The position numbers were made by a program, and so were the translations under genes. A stretch of 64,000 nucleotides of DNA from contig JAZBOL010000032.1 in NCBI GenBank assembly GCA_036351115.1, positions 1 to 64,000 of the forward strand. The letters run 5' to 3'. Each line of letters starts with the position of its first letter. Position 1 is the first letter of the stretch. Shown piece after piece: positions 22,432 to 31,142 of this stretch. A model generated the notes under the pieces. That model was not told the DNA's origin. It saw only the letters and a program-made list of their open reading frames with translations, and searched no databases. Origin of the DNA: Marinihelvus sp036351115. Lineage in GTDB: Bacteria; Pseudomonadota; Gammaproteobacteria; Xanthomonadales; SZUA-36.

Positions 22432-25400
22432 ATGAGCAGTTTCAGCACGCCAAGGTACCGTGTCCCGGTGCTGCTTCTCATGTTCCTGGGCCTGGCGCAA
22501 TCGCCACCGGCGCGGGCGACAGCGTTGCCCGGCGGCGGGCAGCAGCAGGAATACTTTGTCCGCCAGGAAGCCGATGAAGCCCTGCTGGTGCGCATCGACG
22601 GCGTCGAGGCGCAGTTCGAGGCCGCCATCTTCGACAGCGACGGCGAGCTCATCGTCGCATCCGGCACGGTCGGCAGCCGGATTGCACCGCTGTATCAGTA
22701 TGTCCCCACCGCGAACCAGTCCCGCCAGATCGATTTGCGCATCACGGCGCCCCTGGACACGAACCGGACGGCCTTCAACATGGGGCTAAGCCGGATCACG
22801 GTCCGTGACGACCGCAGTGCGCGCCTGTCGCGGGCCTACCAGTGGCTTTCCTTCGGTCTCGAACTGCCGCCGGCGGATACGGCGGCGAACTGGAGCGTCA
22901 AGGTCAATTCGCTGTCCGATGCCGCGCGGCAGTTCCAGGCCTTCGGCATGGAGGAGTTGCAGCTTTGGGCCCAGGTGCATGCGGGCCAGATTCTTCTGCG
23001 CGGGCTTGGCGACAACAACGCGGCCCTGGCCGTGGCGGAGGACGTACTGGCTTCCGCCGGCGCCCGTCGCTGGCCCGGCGTCCGGCTGGCGGCCACCCGG
23101 CTCCGGGCGCAGTCGTTGGCCGCCCTGCGCAAAGCCGGGGAACTGCCGTCCACGGTGACGGACGATCCGGTCCAGTCGGCCGCTGAGGCGCTGGCCGACG
23201 AGGCCGCCTCCCAGGGGGCGCTGTTCGAACGGGCCGATGCCCTGTTCCTGTCCGGCGCCGACCTGGCGGATCGGGGTGATTTTTCCACGGCCCTGGCGCG
23301 TTTCGAAGCGTCTCTCGACATCGCGGAACGCATCGACGCGGGGGACCTGGCGACCTCGGTGCGCGAACGCATGGTGGAGATTCACGGACAGCAGGGGGAC
23401 GTGGCCGCCACGAGCGAAGTGCTGCGAGCCATCGAGGATCAGCTGACGGAAGACGGGGCCGATGACGAGCTGGCGCAGAACCTGCTCGCCCAGGGACAAA
23501 TTCTCAACGGCACCTACCGGTTCGAGGAAGCCCGGGCCGTGCTCCGCCAGGCCCTCGAATTCGAACACAACAGCGCGACCCGAAATCAGCTCCACCTCGC
23601 CCTGGCCGAGGCGGCCTGGGCCCTCGGTGACCTGGAGGAAGCGCGTGGCCAGGCCCTGTCCGCCGTGATCAATCCGGCCTCCCGCGCCTATCGCCGGCCC
23701 ACGGCGGTGCTCGACGTCCAGAAAGGCGTGGGCATCCTCGCCGGGGTAGCCCGGGCGCGGGGGCAAACAGCGGATATGGCGTCCCTCCGTACGGCGCAAC
23801 GGTCCCTGTTGGTCGGCGAAGCGGATCGCGTGCTGTGGTCCTGGGAGCGCGCCCAGGATGAGCTGGTGGATGGTCGACCGGCCGCCGCTGCTCTTCCTTA
23901 CCTGCGCACGGTGCGTGACACCGCACGAAGCCCCGCCCTGGCGCCCTACGGTCACCTCGCCCGACTCTGGCTGTGCCGCCTGGACACCGATTGTCCCGCC
24001 GGTGCTGCCGAACGGGCGCGGGACGCGCTGGCGGCGACGGGTATCCCCCGCTTTCGCGTGGAAGGCGGCTGGCTGTACGGCGCCTGGCTCGCGCAGGGTG
24101 GGCAGGCCAGCGCCGCGGCGCGACAGCTTGCCGAGGTGGTGCGTGACGTGATCTTTTTCCGCAACAGCGCGCCCGGTGTCCTGGGTGACTGGAGCTGGCG
24201 TTACGGTGAAGTGCTGGCGGAAGATCTGCTTGGCGCACGCCGCGGCGGTGGAACGGCCGGGCAGCTGCTCATGGACCTGGCGCGCTTGCGCTGGCTGCGG
24301 GCATCCGGGGCGGCGCTGGGCCTGCCCTTCGACCGCGGCCTGGCGGGCCTGGACACGGACGCCCTGCGCGCCACGCTGGGCCGGCGCGTGTCCCCGGGCA
24401 GCGGAGACGATGTCGCGCAGTTGTCCCGTGAGCTCACACGAATTTTCGACGAGGGACGCACCCGCTTCGATGCGGGGACCGGGTTCCTCGACGACGGCGT
24501 CCTGGAGCCGTGGCTGGCGACGCTCGATGCCGACGAGGCCGTGCTTGATTTCGACCTCAGCAGCTCACGGGCGATCGCGCTGCTGGGAACGCCATCCGGC
24601 GTTACCCGGCTCGATATCGGTCCAGCCTCGGTGTTCCGGGACTGGCGGAAATTCCTGGCGGAGGACGGTGGCCGGGACCTGGCCACGGACTGGCAGACTT
24701 GGGGGCAGCGGCTCATGCGCCCCCTGGCAGAACGACTTCCAGGGCGGGTGTACCTGGTCTCGGCGGACCGCCTGGCCCTGCTTCCCCTGGAAGCGATCCG
24801 CGTGGACGGCTCGGTCCTCGGAGATCGACACCGTTTTACCCGGCTGGCGTCCTTTCCCGCCCGGAAGCGCCCCGGGGAACGCCTTCGGACCTTCGCCATC
24901 GACCGGGTCTTCCTCGCTGGCGCGCCGAGCGACTACAGCGCCGGATTCCTTGCGCGCCTCGCTACGGACCCGGAACTCAATGAGGTCATGGACCGGTTCA
25001 TCGGTCCCGGCTTGCAGGTAATCCAGGGTTCGGCCCTGGCCTCGGACGAGTTCGAGACACCGGCTTTTCGCCAGGCGGACCTCGTGCACCTGGCCATGCC
25101 GGGGCGGCTCGATCGCGCGAACCCGGGCGCGTCCTGGCTCGAGCTGTCGGAACTGCAGGGCGGGGCGGGGCGGGAGCGCCTGCCGGCTGTCGCCATCAAC
25201 CGCTGGGTGCTTGATGCCGGGCTCGTGACCTTCAGCCGCACACGCTGGGGTGGACTCGAAGGCCCTGGAAGCGGCCGTCCACCACTGGTGAGCGGCGCCC
25301 TGGCGGCGGGCGCCCGGGCCGTGCTCGTGGCCGGCTGGCCTGCAGCCGATCCGGTCGCTGACGGCGTGCTCGCGGCGACCTACGACGGAATCACGGACGG

Positions 25401-25500
25401 CCAGGACCTCGACACGGCGCTCAGCGCCGCCCAGGCGGCTGCCCGGCGAGCCGGGGTTCCGGCCGGCAGCTGGGCGCGCTACCAGCTCTGGCTGGACTGA
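22432..25500 (+). CDS. Secreted TPR protein with inactive CHAT (caspase-like) domain
   Basis: The product is about 1022 residues. A signal peptide (VPVLLLMFLGLAQSPPARA) is followed by a beta-rich segment of about 100 residues, TPR-like helical repeats at about 150-560 (for example LFLSGADLADRGDFSTALARF) and a C-terminal CHAT domain. The CHAT fold is recognised from DLVHLAMPGRLD, GALAAGARAVLVAGWP and the closing TALSAAQAAARR. However, the catalytic His of HG is replaced (MPG) and the SACET Cys region reads TFSRTRWG, so no peptidase activity is expected. An in-frame ATG at 22369 would add 21 residues; neither start has a good Shine-Dalgarno. It diverges from the VWA operon. Confidence 0.78.
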   Translation: MSSFSTPRYRVPVLLLMFLGLAQSPPARATALPGGGQQQEYFVRQEADEALLVRIDGVEAQFEAAIFDSDGELIVASGTVGSRIAPLYQYVPTANQSRQIDLRITAPLDTNRTAFNMGLSRITVRDDRSARLSRAYQWLSFGLELPPADTAANWSVKVNSLSDAARQFQAFGMEELQLWAQVHAGQILLRGLGDNNAALAVAEDVLASAGARRWPGVRLAATRLRAQSLAALRKAGELPSTVTDDPVQSAAEALADEAASQGALFERADALFLSGADLADRGDFSTALARFEASLDIAERIDAGDLATSVRERMVEIHGQQGDVAATSEVLRAIEDQLTEDGADDELAQNLLAQGQILNGTYRFEEARAVLRQALEFEHNSATRNQLHLALAEAAWALGDLEEARGQALSAVINPASRAYRRPTAVLDVQKGVGILAGVARARGQTADMASLRTAQRSLLVGEADRVLWSWERAQDELVDGRPAAAALPYLRTVRDTARSPALAPYGHLARLWLCRLDTDCPAGAAERARDALAATGIPRFRVEGGWLYGAWLAQGGQASAAARQLAEVVRDVIFFRNSAPGVLGDWSWRYGEVLAEDLLGARRGGGTAGQLLMDLARLRWLRASGAALGLPFDRGLAGLDTDALRATLGRRVSPGSGDDVAQLSRELTRIFDEGRTRFDAGTGFLDDGVLEPWLATLDADEAVLDFDLSSSRAIALLGTPSGVTRLDIGPASVFRDWRKFLAEDGGRDLATDWQTWGQRLMRPLAERLPGRVYLVSADRLALLPLEAIRVDGSVLGDRHRFTRLASFPARKRPGERLRTFAIDRVFLAGAPSDYSAGFLARLATDPELNEVMDRFIGPGLQVIQGSALASDEFETPAFRQADLVHLAMPGRLDRANPGASWLELSELQGGAGRERLPAVAINRWVLDAGLVTFSRTRWGGLEGPGSGRPPLVSGALAAGARAVLVAGWPAADPVADGVLAATYDGITDGQDLDTALSAAQAAARRAGVPAGSWARYQLWLD

Positions 25501-25583
25501 TCCCCGCGGACCGTGTTCAGGATCCGTTCATCGATGTTGTCGTACGTTTCGCCGCAACGGCTGACGGATAGGGGCGGCGCACT

Positions 25584-25589
25584 TACACT
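25584..25589 (+). promoter_or_regulatory. -10-like element upstream of the M48 protease gene
   Basis: TACACT lies 7 nt before an in-frame ATG at 25597 and 37 nt before the ATG at 25627. The first would be leaderless and add ten residues. The second has a Shine-Dalgarno GGAGGA (25611-25616). Both may be used. Confidence 0.45.
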
Positions 25590-25626
25590 AGAGCAAATGG
25601 TGCCGGGCCCCGGAGGATTGATTGCC

Positions 25627-26436
25627 ATGCGAATGCTGAAGAACATTGTCATCGCCTCGGTTCTGGTCGCCGTGCTGGCAGCCTGTGCCACCAGTCCCAC
25701 GGGCCGCAAGCAGCTGATGCTCGTCTCCGAAGAGCAGGCCATCAGCAGCTCGAAGCAGGCCTACATCGCCACGGTCAGGGACCTCGGCGCCAAGGGTCAG
25801 CTGTCCACGGACCGGGCGACCATTGCCCGGGTCGAGCGGATCACGGGACGGCTCATTGCCCAGGCCATCCAGATGCGGCCGGACTCGGCGGACTGGGAGT
25901 GGAGCGTGGTGGTCATCGACGACCCCAAAACCGTCAACGCCTGGTGCATGGCGGGCGGACGCATGGCGATCTATACCGGCCTGATCGAAAAGGTGCGACC
26001 CTCGGACGACGAACTCGCCCAGGTCATGGGCCACGAAATCAGCCATGCCCTCGCCAACCACACGGCCGAGAAGATGTCGGTGCAGATGGCCAGCGCCATT
26101 GGCGTCGCCGCGGTGGGCGTGGTCGCCGATAATCACGTGGCGGCCCTCGGTGGCGCGGCCCTCGCTGCGGCTTACGCGATCAACAAGCCCAACAGCCGGA
26201 CGGCGGAACGCGAGGCTGACCGGATCGGCATCGAGCTGGCGGCGAAAGCCGGTTACGATCCGGCGGCTGCACCGACCCTCTGGAAAAAAATGGGTGAGGT
26301 GGGCGGATCCGAGCCGCCGCAGTGGATGAGCACGCATCCGAGTTCGGGTAACCGCCAGGCGTACCTCGCGGAGCTTGTGCCGGAGATGCGCCAGTTCTAC
26401 AACCCTCGCGCAGACCACCCGGTATACCGTCTCTGA
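25627..26436 (+). CDS. M48 family zinc metalloprotease, lipoprotein
   Basis: The 269-residue product begins MRMLKNIVIASVLVAVLAAC, a lipoprotein signal with lipobox LAAC. The zinc motif HEISH is present in VMGHEISHALANHT, with the third ligand Glu in the downstream EREAD. These define an M48 (LoiP/YcaL/YggG-type) periplasmic protease, probably tethered to the outer membrane for envelope quality control. The Cys is followed by ATSPTGR, common in this family. Start at 25627 by Shine-Dalgarno; an upstream in-frame ATG at 25597 lies 7 nt after a -10 hexamer. Monocistronic; ends 9 bp before the convergent thioesterase gene. Confidence 0.9.
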   Translation: MRMLKNIVIASVLVAVLAACATSPTGRKQLMLVSEEQAISSSKQAYIATVRDLGAKGQLSTDRATIARVERITGRLIAQAIQMRPDSADWEWSVVVIDDPKTVNAWCMAGGRMAIYTGLIEKVRPSDDELAQVMGHEISHALANHTAEKMSVQMASAIGVAAVGVVADNHVAALGGAALAAAYAINKPNSRTAEREADRIGIELAAKAGYDPAAAPTLWKKMGEVGGSEPPQWMSTHPSSGNRQAYLAELVPEMRQFYNPRADHPVYRL

Positions 26437-26445
26437 CCGGCTGGT

Positions 26446-26895
26446 CTAACCCGGGCGGAGGCGCACCGCCACCACGCGCCCTTCGGCGGTGATTTCTCCG
26501 CCCACGCTCACCGTCACGTCCACCACGGCCTTGCGTTCCGAGGCCTCCACCACGCGGGCCGACAGGTCGATGGGGCGGCCATCCATGGGCGTTGGTGCCC
26601 GGTATTCGACGTGCAACGACCCGGTCACGCAGCGCGGCGGGGTCCCGGCCGGGTCCGGCTGAAAATGCGCTGCGCCGGTGGCGATGCCGTGGCAGTCCAC
26701 CAGCGAAGCGATCAGTCCGCCGTACACCACGCCCGGCACGCCGAGCTGAGACGGGTCGGGCATGAAGCTCGCCACGACCCGGTCTCCGTCCCGGTGGCTC
26801 TTGAGCTGAAGTCCCCGTTCATTGCGGGCGCCACAGCCGTAGCACACCTGGAAGGCCTCGTCGTATCGGTCCTGGATGGCGTCGCTGTCACTCAT
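26446..26895 (-). CDS. PaaI-type hotdog-fold thioesterase
   Basis: The 149-residue product has an N-terminal CYGCGARNERGLQLK (a Cys pair plus N-x-x-GL motif seen in THEM4/PaaI-like thioesterases), then PGVVYGGLIASLVDCHGIATG, the hotdog helix with its conserved Gly-Gly and Asp, and SLHVEYRAPTPMDGRPI, the closing strands. It probably hydrolyses acyl-CoA, substrate unknown. It overlaps the homocysteine methyltransferase gene by 4 bp (ATGA), forming a two-gene operon. The functional link between the two is not obvious. Confidence 0.85.
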   Translation of the reverse strand: MSDSDAIQDRYDEAFQVCYGCGARNERGLQLKSHRDGDRVVASFMPDPSQLGVPGVVYGGLIASLVDCHGIATGAAHFQPDPAGTPPRCVTGSLHVEYRAPTPMDGRPIDLSARVVEASERKAVVDVTVSVGGEITAEGRVVAVRLRPG

Positions 26896-27875
26896 GGGCC
26901 TGTCTCCTCCTGCGGTCCTGGTCCGGTGGGCCGGGGCATGTCCCGGATCGATTGGCGCATCGCCGCGATGTGCGCCGGGCCCATGCGACAGCAGCCGCCC
27001 ACACCCCGCGCGCCGGCCTCGATCCAGCTTCGCGCCGCCGCTGCAGCGTCCGGGTGCGTCAAGAGGCCGCTCCAGCGTTGCGTTTCGGGATCGTAGCGCT
27101 CGCCGGAGTTCGGGTACACCAGCACGGGAAGCTCCGGCACGGCGGCGCGAAGGTTTCCCAGGGCGCCCAGGACGTGTCGCGGGGCCGTGCAATTGATGCC
27201 CAGCGCCAGTACCCGCGGGTGGTTCGCGAGCGCTGCCGCGGCTTCGGCCAGCGGCGTTCCGTCCTGCAGGGTTTCCTCGTCCCGGCAACAGAAGCTGACC
27301 CAGGCGGGAGTATGGCAGTCCCGCAGGAGTTCGGCGAGCACGGCGATTTCCCGGGCGTGGGGCAGGGTTTCGCACGCCAGCACGTCGGCGCCAGCCGTGT
27401 CCAGCACGGCCAGGCGTTCGGCGTGGAATGACGCCAGGCCGGCCTCGTCCAGGGCGTAGCGCCCGGTGTACTCGGAACCGTCATGCTGCGTGGCGCCCCA
27501 GGGGCCCACGCTCGCGGCGAGAAGGATGTCCTCTCGCCGGCTCTCCGCACCTGCCGTCCGGGCCAGTTCCACCGACCGGCGCAGCAGGGCATCGGCCTCC
27601 TGCGCCTTCATGCCGAGGGTGGCGAAGCCGGCGCGACTGGCCTGGTAGCTGGCGGTGATCAGCACTTCGGCGCCGGCGTCGAGGTAGGCCCGGTGAGCCG
27701 CCTGGATGGCTTCGGGAGCGCTCGCCAGCAGGCCGGCGGACCAGAGGGTCGGGTGCAGTTCGACGCCCTGCGCTTCGAGCTGCGTCGCCAGTCCGCCATC
27801 GAGCAACAGGGGACGGGGATTCCGCAAGCGCCGGGCGAAACGGTCCGGCCCGGAAAGTTCGGTAGCGAGGTTCAT
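26892..27875 (-). CDS. mmuM: Homocysteine S-methyltransferase (MmuM-like)
   Basis: The 327-residue product shows the Hcy-binding TIM barrel: RPLLLDGGLATQLEAQGVEL at the start, VLITASYQASRAGFATLGM, then the zinc Cys residues in LALGINCTAPRHV and RGVGGCCRMGPAHIAAM (GGCC). These match S-methylmethionine:homocysteine methyltransferases (MmuM), which regenerate methionine from S-methylmethionine or SAM in the cytoplasm. The usual partner permease MmuP is not visible. CAAGAT lies 6 nt before the ATG, a weak but correctly spaced leaderless -10. It diverges from ettA. Confidence 0.87.
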   Translation of the reverse strand: MNLATELSGPDRFARRLRNPRPLLLDGGLATQLEAQGVELHPTLWSAGLLASAPEAIQAAHRAYLDAGAEVLITASYQASRAGFATLGMKAQEADALLRRSVELARTAGAESRREDILLAASVGPWGATQHDGSEYTGRYALDEAGLASFHAERLAVLDTAGADVLACETLPHAREIAVLAELLRDCHTPAWVSFCCRDEETLQDGTPLAEAAAALANHPRVLALGINCTAPRHVLGALGNLRAAVPELPVLVYPNSGERYDPETQRWSGLLTHPDAAAAARSWIEAGARGVGGCCRMGPAHIAAMRQSIRDMPRPTGPGPQEETGP

Positions 27876-27881
27876 GGATGC

Positions 27882-27887
27882 ATCTTG
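27882..27887 (-). promoter_or_regulatory. Weak putative -10 of a leaderless promoter (mmuM)
   Basis: Minus-strand CAAGAT is 6 nt before ATG 27875. The hexamer is a poor match to TATAAT, so this entry depends mainly on the spacing shared with the other genes. Confidence 0.3.
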
Positions 27888-27955
27888 CCACGGAATGCCA
27901 CGGAGCCGGACCGGTCAGTGGCCCTCCGGCATTCCAATGGCCCCGGTGCCGTCGC

Positions 27956-27961
27956 TATAAT
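27956..27961 (+). promoter_or_regulatory. -10 element TATAAT of the ettA promoter
   Basis: A perfect TATAAT lies 33 nt before the ettA ATG at 27995, giving a short leader of about 27 nt. No good -35 is visible at 16-18 bp upstream. Confidence 0.6.
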
Positions 27962-27994
27962 GCGGCCCCCCAGATTCTCCCAGGTCCATAGCGC

Positions 27995-29656
27995 ATGTCC
28001 CAGTTCGTTTACACCATGAACCGCGTCGGCAAGATCGTTCCGCCGAAACGCCAGATCCTGAAAGACATCTCCCTGTCTTTCTTCCCGGGGGCCAAGATCG
28101 GGGTGCTCGGTCTCAATGGCGCCGGCAAATCGACCCTGCTGCGCATCATGGCCGGCATCGACACGGACATCGAGGGCGAAGCCCGGCCCATGCCGGAACT
28201 CAACATCGGCTACCTGCCCCAGGAACCCGAACTGGACCTGGATCGCACGGTGCGGGAAAACGTCGAGGACGGGCTTCGCGAACCCCTCGACGCCCTGGCG
28301 GAACTCGAATCCATCTACGCGGCCTATGCCGAGCCGGACGCAGACTTTGACGCCCTGGCGAAACAGCAGGAGCGCCTCGAGGGCGTCATCGCGGCCTGGG
28401 ACGCGCACAACCTGGAGAACCAGCTGGAGGTCGCCGCCGACGCCCTGCGGCTGCCGCCCTGGGACGCGAAGGTCGAGAATCTCTCCGGCGGAGAGCGACG
28501 CCGCGTGGCCCTGTGCCGCCTGCTGTTGTCCAGGCCTGACATGCTGCTGCTCGATGAGCCCACGAACCACCTCGACGCGGAGAGTGTCGGCTGGCTGGAA
28601 CAGTTCCTGGTGGAGTTTCCGGGGACGGTCGTGGCCATCACCCACGACCGCTATTTTCTCGACAACGCGGCCGGCTGGATCCTCGAGCTCGACCGGGGCC
28701 GGGGCATTCCCTGGGAGGGCAACTACACGTCCTGGCTCGAACAGAAGGAGCAGCGCCTGGCCACCGAGGAAAAGCAGGAAGCGGCGCGCAAGAAAGCCAT
28801 TCAGCACGAACTGGAATGGGTTCGCTCCGGAACGAAGGGGCGCCAGTCCAAGGGCAAGGCGCGCCTGCAGCGCTTCGAGGAATTGACCAGCCAGGACTTC
28901 CAGAAGCGCAATGAAACCAATGAAATCTACATTCCGCCCGGCGAACGCCTGGGCGACAAGGTGATCGACGTCCAGGGTGTCTCCAAGGCCTTTGGCGACA
29001 AGCTGCTCTTCGAGGACCTGAGCTTCAGCGTCCCCAAGGGCGCCATCGTCGGCATCATCGGCGGTAACGGGGCCGGCAAGACCACCCTGTTCAAGCTGAT
29101 CAGCGGCCAGGAGCAGCCCGACAGCGGCACCATCGAACTCGGCGGCACCGTGGAACTGGTCAACGTCCTCCAGCTGCGGGACCACCTCGACGACGGTAAA
29201 ACCGTGTGGGAGGCGGTCTCGGACGGGCAGGACATGCTGCGCGTGGGCAGCTTCGAAATGCCCTCCCGGGCCTACGTCGGGCGGTTCAACTTCAAGGGAT
29301 CCGACCAGCAAAAGCGGGTCGGTGACCTGTCCGGGGGCGAGCGGGGCCGGCTGCAGCTGGCCGTCGCCCTGAAGCAGGGCGGCAACGTGCTGCTCCTCGA
29401 CGAGCCCTCCAACGACCTGGACGTGGAAACGCTCCGGGCGCTCGAGGAAGCCCTGCTGGCATTTCCCGGCTGTGCGCTGGTCATCAGCCACGATCGCTGG
29501 TTCCTGGACCGGGTCGCCACGCACATCCTGGCCTTCGAGGGTAACAGCCAGGTCACCTTTTTCCCGGGCAATTACACGGAATACGAAGAGGATCGCAAGC
29601 GTCGCCTGGGCGACGAAGCCGGCCCGCATCGGGTAAGGTACAAGCGTCTGAAGTAG
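27995..29656 (+). CDS. ettA: Energy-dependent translational throttle protein EttA (ABC-F)
   Basis: The 553-residue soluble protein has two ABC cassettes. Cassette 1: GLNGAGKST, LSGGERRRVALCRLLL, LLLDEPTNHLD. Cassette 2: GGNGAGKTT, LSGGERGRLQLAVAL, LLLDEPSNDLD. Its N-terminus MSQFVYTMNRVGKIVPPKR and the basic linker WVRSGTKGRQSKGKARL are specific to EttA (YjjK), which binds the ribosomal E site and gates entry into elongation according to ADP/ATP. Length matches the family (about 555). Cardiolipin synthase follows 25 bp downstream and is probably co-transcribed. Confidence 0.95.
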   Translation: MSQFVYTMNRVGKIVPPKRQILKDISLSFFPGAKIGVLGLNGAGKSTLLRIMAGIDTDIEGEARPMPELNIGYLPQEPELDLDRTVRENVEDGLREPLDALAELESIYAAYAEPDADFDALAKQQERLEGVIAAWDAHNLENQLEVAADALRLPPWDAKVENLSGGERRRVALCRLLLSRPDMLLLDEPTNHLDAESVGWLEQFLVEFPGTVVAITHDRYFLDNAAGWILELDRGRGIPWEGNYTSWLEQKEQRLATEEKQEAARKKAIQHELEWVRSGTKGRQSKGKARLQRFEELTSQDFQKRNETNEIYIPPGERLGDKVIDVQGVSKAFGDKLLFEDLSFSVPKGAIVGIIGGNGAGKTTLFKLISGQEQPDSGTIELGGTVELVNVLQLRDHLDDGKTVWEAVSDGQDMLRVGSFEMPSRAYVGRFNFKGSDQQKRVGDLSGGERGRLQLAVALKQGGNVLLLDEPSNDLDVETLRALEEALLAFPGCALVISHDRWFLDRVATHILAFEGNSQVTFFPGNYTEYEEDRKRRLGDEAGPHRVRYKRLK

Positions 29657-29681
29657 CGACCTCGAGGAGACGGCTTTCGCC

Positions 29682-31103
29682 ATGATCACGACGATCGTCG
29701 TCCTGCTCTTCTACCTGGGAGGCATCGTGGCCGCGGCGCACGCGGCCCTGACCACCCGAACGGCTCAGGGCGCCGTCGCCTGGACCGTGTCCCTGGTGAG
29801 CTTTCCCTTTCTCGCCCTGCCGGCCTACCTGGTGCTTGGCCGCAACAAGTTTGCCGGGCGGGCGGAGCTGTTCGAGGCCGTGCAGGATGAAGCCGTTGAC
29901 CTGCTTCAGAAATTCGAGGACGGCCTGGACGAATTTCGGACCCCGGTACAGAAGGGAAGCTCCTGGCGCCATGCGGTCGAGCAGCTTTTGGGTCTTGACG
30001 TGCTCGAAGGGAACGACGTTGAACTGCTCGTCAACGGCGGAGCGACCTTCGACAGCATCCTGGAGGGCATCGCCGGCGCCCGGGACTACATCCTCTTCCA
30101 GTTTTACATGATTCACGATGACCACCTTGGGCGACAGGTTCGGGACGCCCTGGTGGAGCGCGCGAAGGCCGGTGTCAGCGTGCTGGTCCTGTACGACGAG
30201 GTCGGCTCCGGTGGGTTGCCCGGCGCCTACGTCCGGTCCCTGGAAGCGGCGGGCATTTCCGTGAGTTCCTTCAAGCCGACGCAGGGTCGCGGCAACCAGT
30301 TCCAGCTGAATTTCCGTAATCATCGCAAGATGGTCGTCGTGGACGGTCGCGAGGGCTGGGTGGGTGGTCACAATGTCGGGGATGAATACCTGGGCCGTGA
30401 TCCGAAATTCAGCCCCTGGCGTGACACCCATATCCGCTTGCGGGGACCGGCCGTCCACCAGCTGCAGCTGGTGATCCTGGCCGACTGGTACTGGGCCACT
30501 CGGGAGATTCCCGAGGTGAACTGGGCGCCGGAACGCGGCACGGGGGATGGCGGCGGTAAACGCGTCCTGATCGTGCCCACGGGGCCCTCGTCCCAGCACG
30601 AGACGGCCAGCCTGTTCTTCGTCGCGGCCATCAGCGTGGCCCGGGAACGATTGTGGATCGCGGCGCCGTACTTCGTGCCGGATGACGCGGTGCTCAAGGC
30701 GCTGAAGCTTGCCGCCCTCCGCGGCGTGGAGGTACGAATCATCACCACCGGGAAGAGCGACAGCCTGCCCGTGTGGCTCGCCGCTTTTCACTACATCCAC
30801 AAGCTGCGGGGTCTCGGTATCCGGTTTTACGCCTATACACCGGGTTTCATGCACCAGAAGGTGGTCCTTATCGATCACCATCTCGCCTACGTCGGCTCGC
30901 ACAATTTCGACAACCGGTCCTTCCGTTTGAATTTCGAAGTTGGCGCCCTGGTGGACGACGAACCCTTCGCCGGCGAGGTGGCGGCCATGTTCGAGCAGGA
31001 CTTCGCCCAGGCCGAGCCCATCGACCCGGAGGAACTGGAGCAGCGGGGTCTGCTCTGGCGGCTGGGCGTCCAGCTCTCGCGTCTCGCCTCGCCGGTGCTG
31101 TGA
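29682..31103 (+). CDS. cls: Cardiolipin synthase (PLD superfamily)
   Basis: The 473-residue product has two N-terminal TM helices (TIVVLLFYLGGIVAAAHAAL and a second through VSFPFLALPAYLV) followed by two phospholipase-D HKD motifs: NHRKMVVVDGREGWVGGHNV and MHQKVVLIDHHLAYVGSHNF. This matches bacterial ClsA-type enzymes that condense phosphatidylglycerol to cardiolipin in the inner membrane. The spacing and the segment FRLNFEVGALVDD after motif 2 are typical. Shine-Dalgarno GAGGAGA lies upstream of the ATG. Probably in an operon with ettA. Confidence 0.92.
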   Translation: MITTIVVLLFYLGGIVAAAHAALTTRTAQGAVAWTVSLVSFPFLALPAYLVLGRNKFAGRAELFEAVQDEAVDLLQKFEDGLDEFRTPVQKGSSWRHAVEQLLGLDVLEGNDVELLVNGGATFDSILEGIAGARDYILFQFYMIHDDHLGRQVRDALVERAKAGVSVLVLYDEVGSGGLPGAYVRSLEAAGISVSSFKPTQGRGNQFQLNFRNHRKMVVVDGREGWVGGHNVGDEYLGRDPKFSPWRDTHIRLRGPAVHQLQLVILADWYWATREIPEVNWAPERGTGDGGGKRVLIVPTGPSSQHETASLFFVAAISVARERLWIAAPYFVPDDAVLKALKLAALRGVEVRIITTGKSDSLPVWLAAFHYIHKLRGLGIRFYAYTPGFMHQKVVLIDHHLAYVGSHNFDNRSFRLNFEVGALVDDEPFAGEVAAMFEQDFAQAEPIDPEELEQRGLLWRLGVQLSRLASPVL

Positions 31104-31142
31104 AGCTTCCCGCCGCTGACCGTGGTCGCGGACCCGAAGTCG

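Noticed and set aside
13764..25500. Classification of the stator cluster as a Zorya antiphage system
   Set aside because: Only the channel and TolR-like logic match ZorAB. There is no ZorC, ZorD or ZorE-like gene, and the B subunits carry VWA rather than peptidoglycan-binding domains.
13764..25500. Type VI secretion accessory (PpkA/Fha) cluster
   Set aside because: No TssB/C/K/L/M, VipA/B, Hcp, VgrG or ClpV gene is present, and the kinase lacks catalytic residues.
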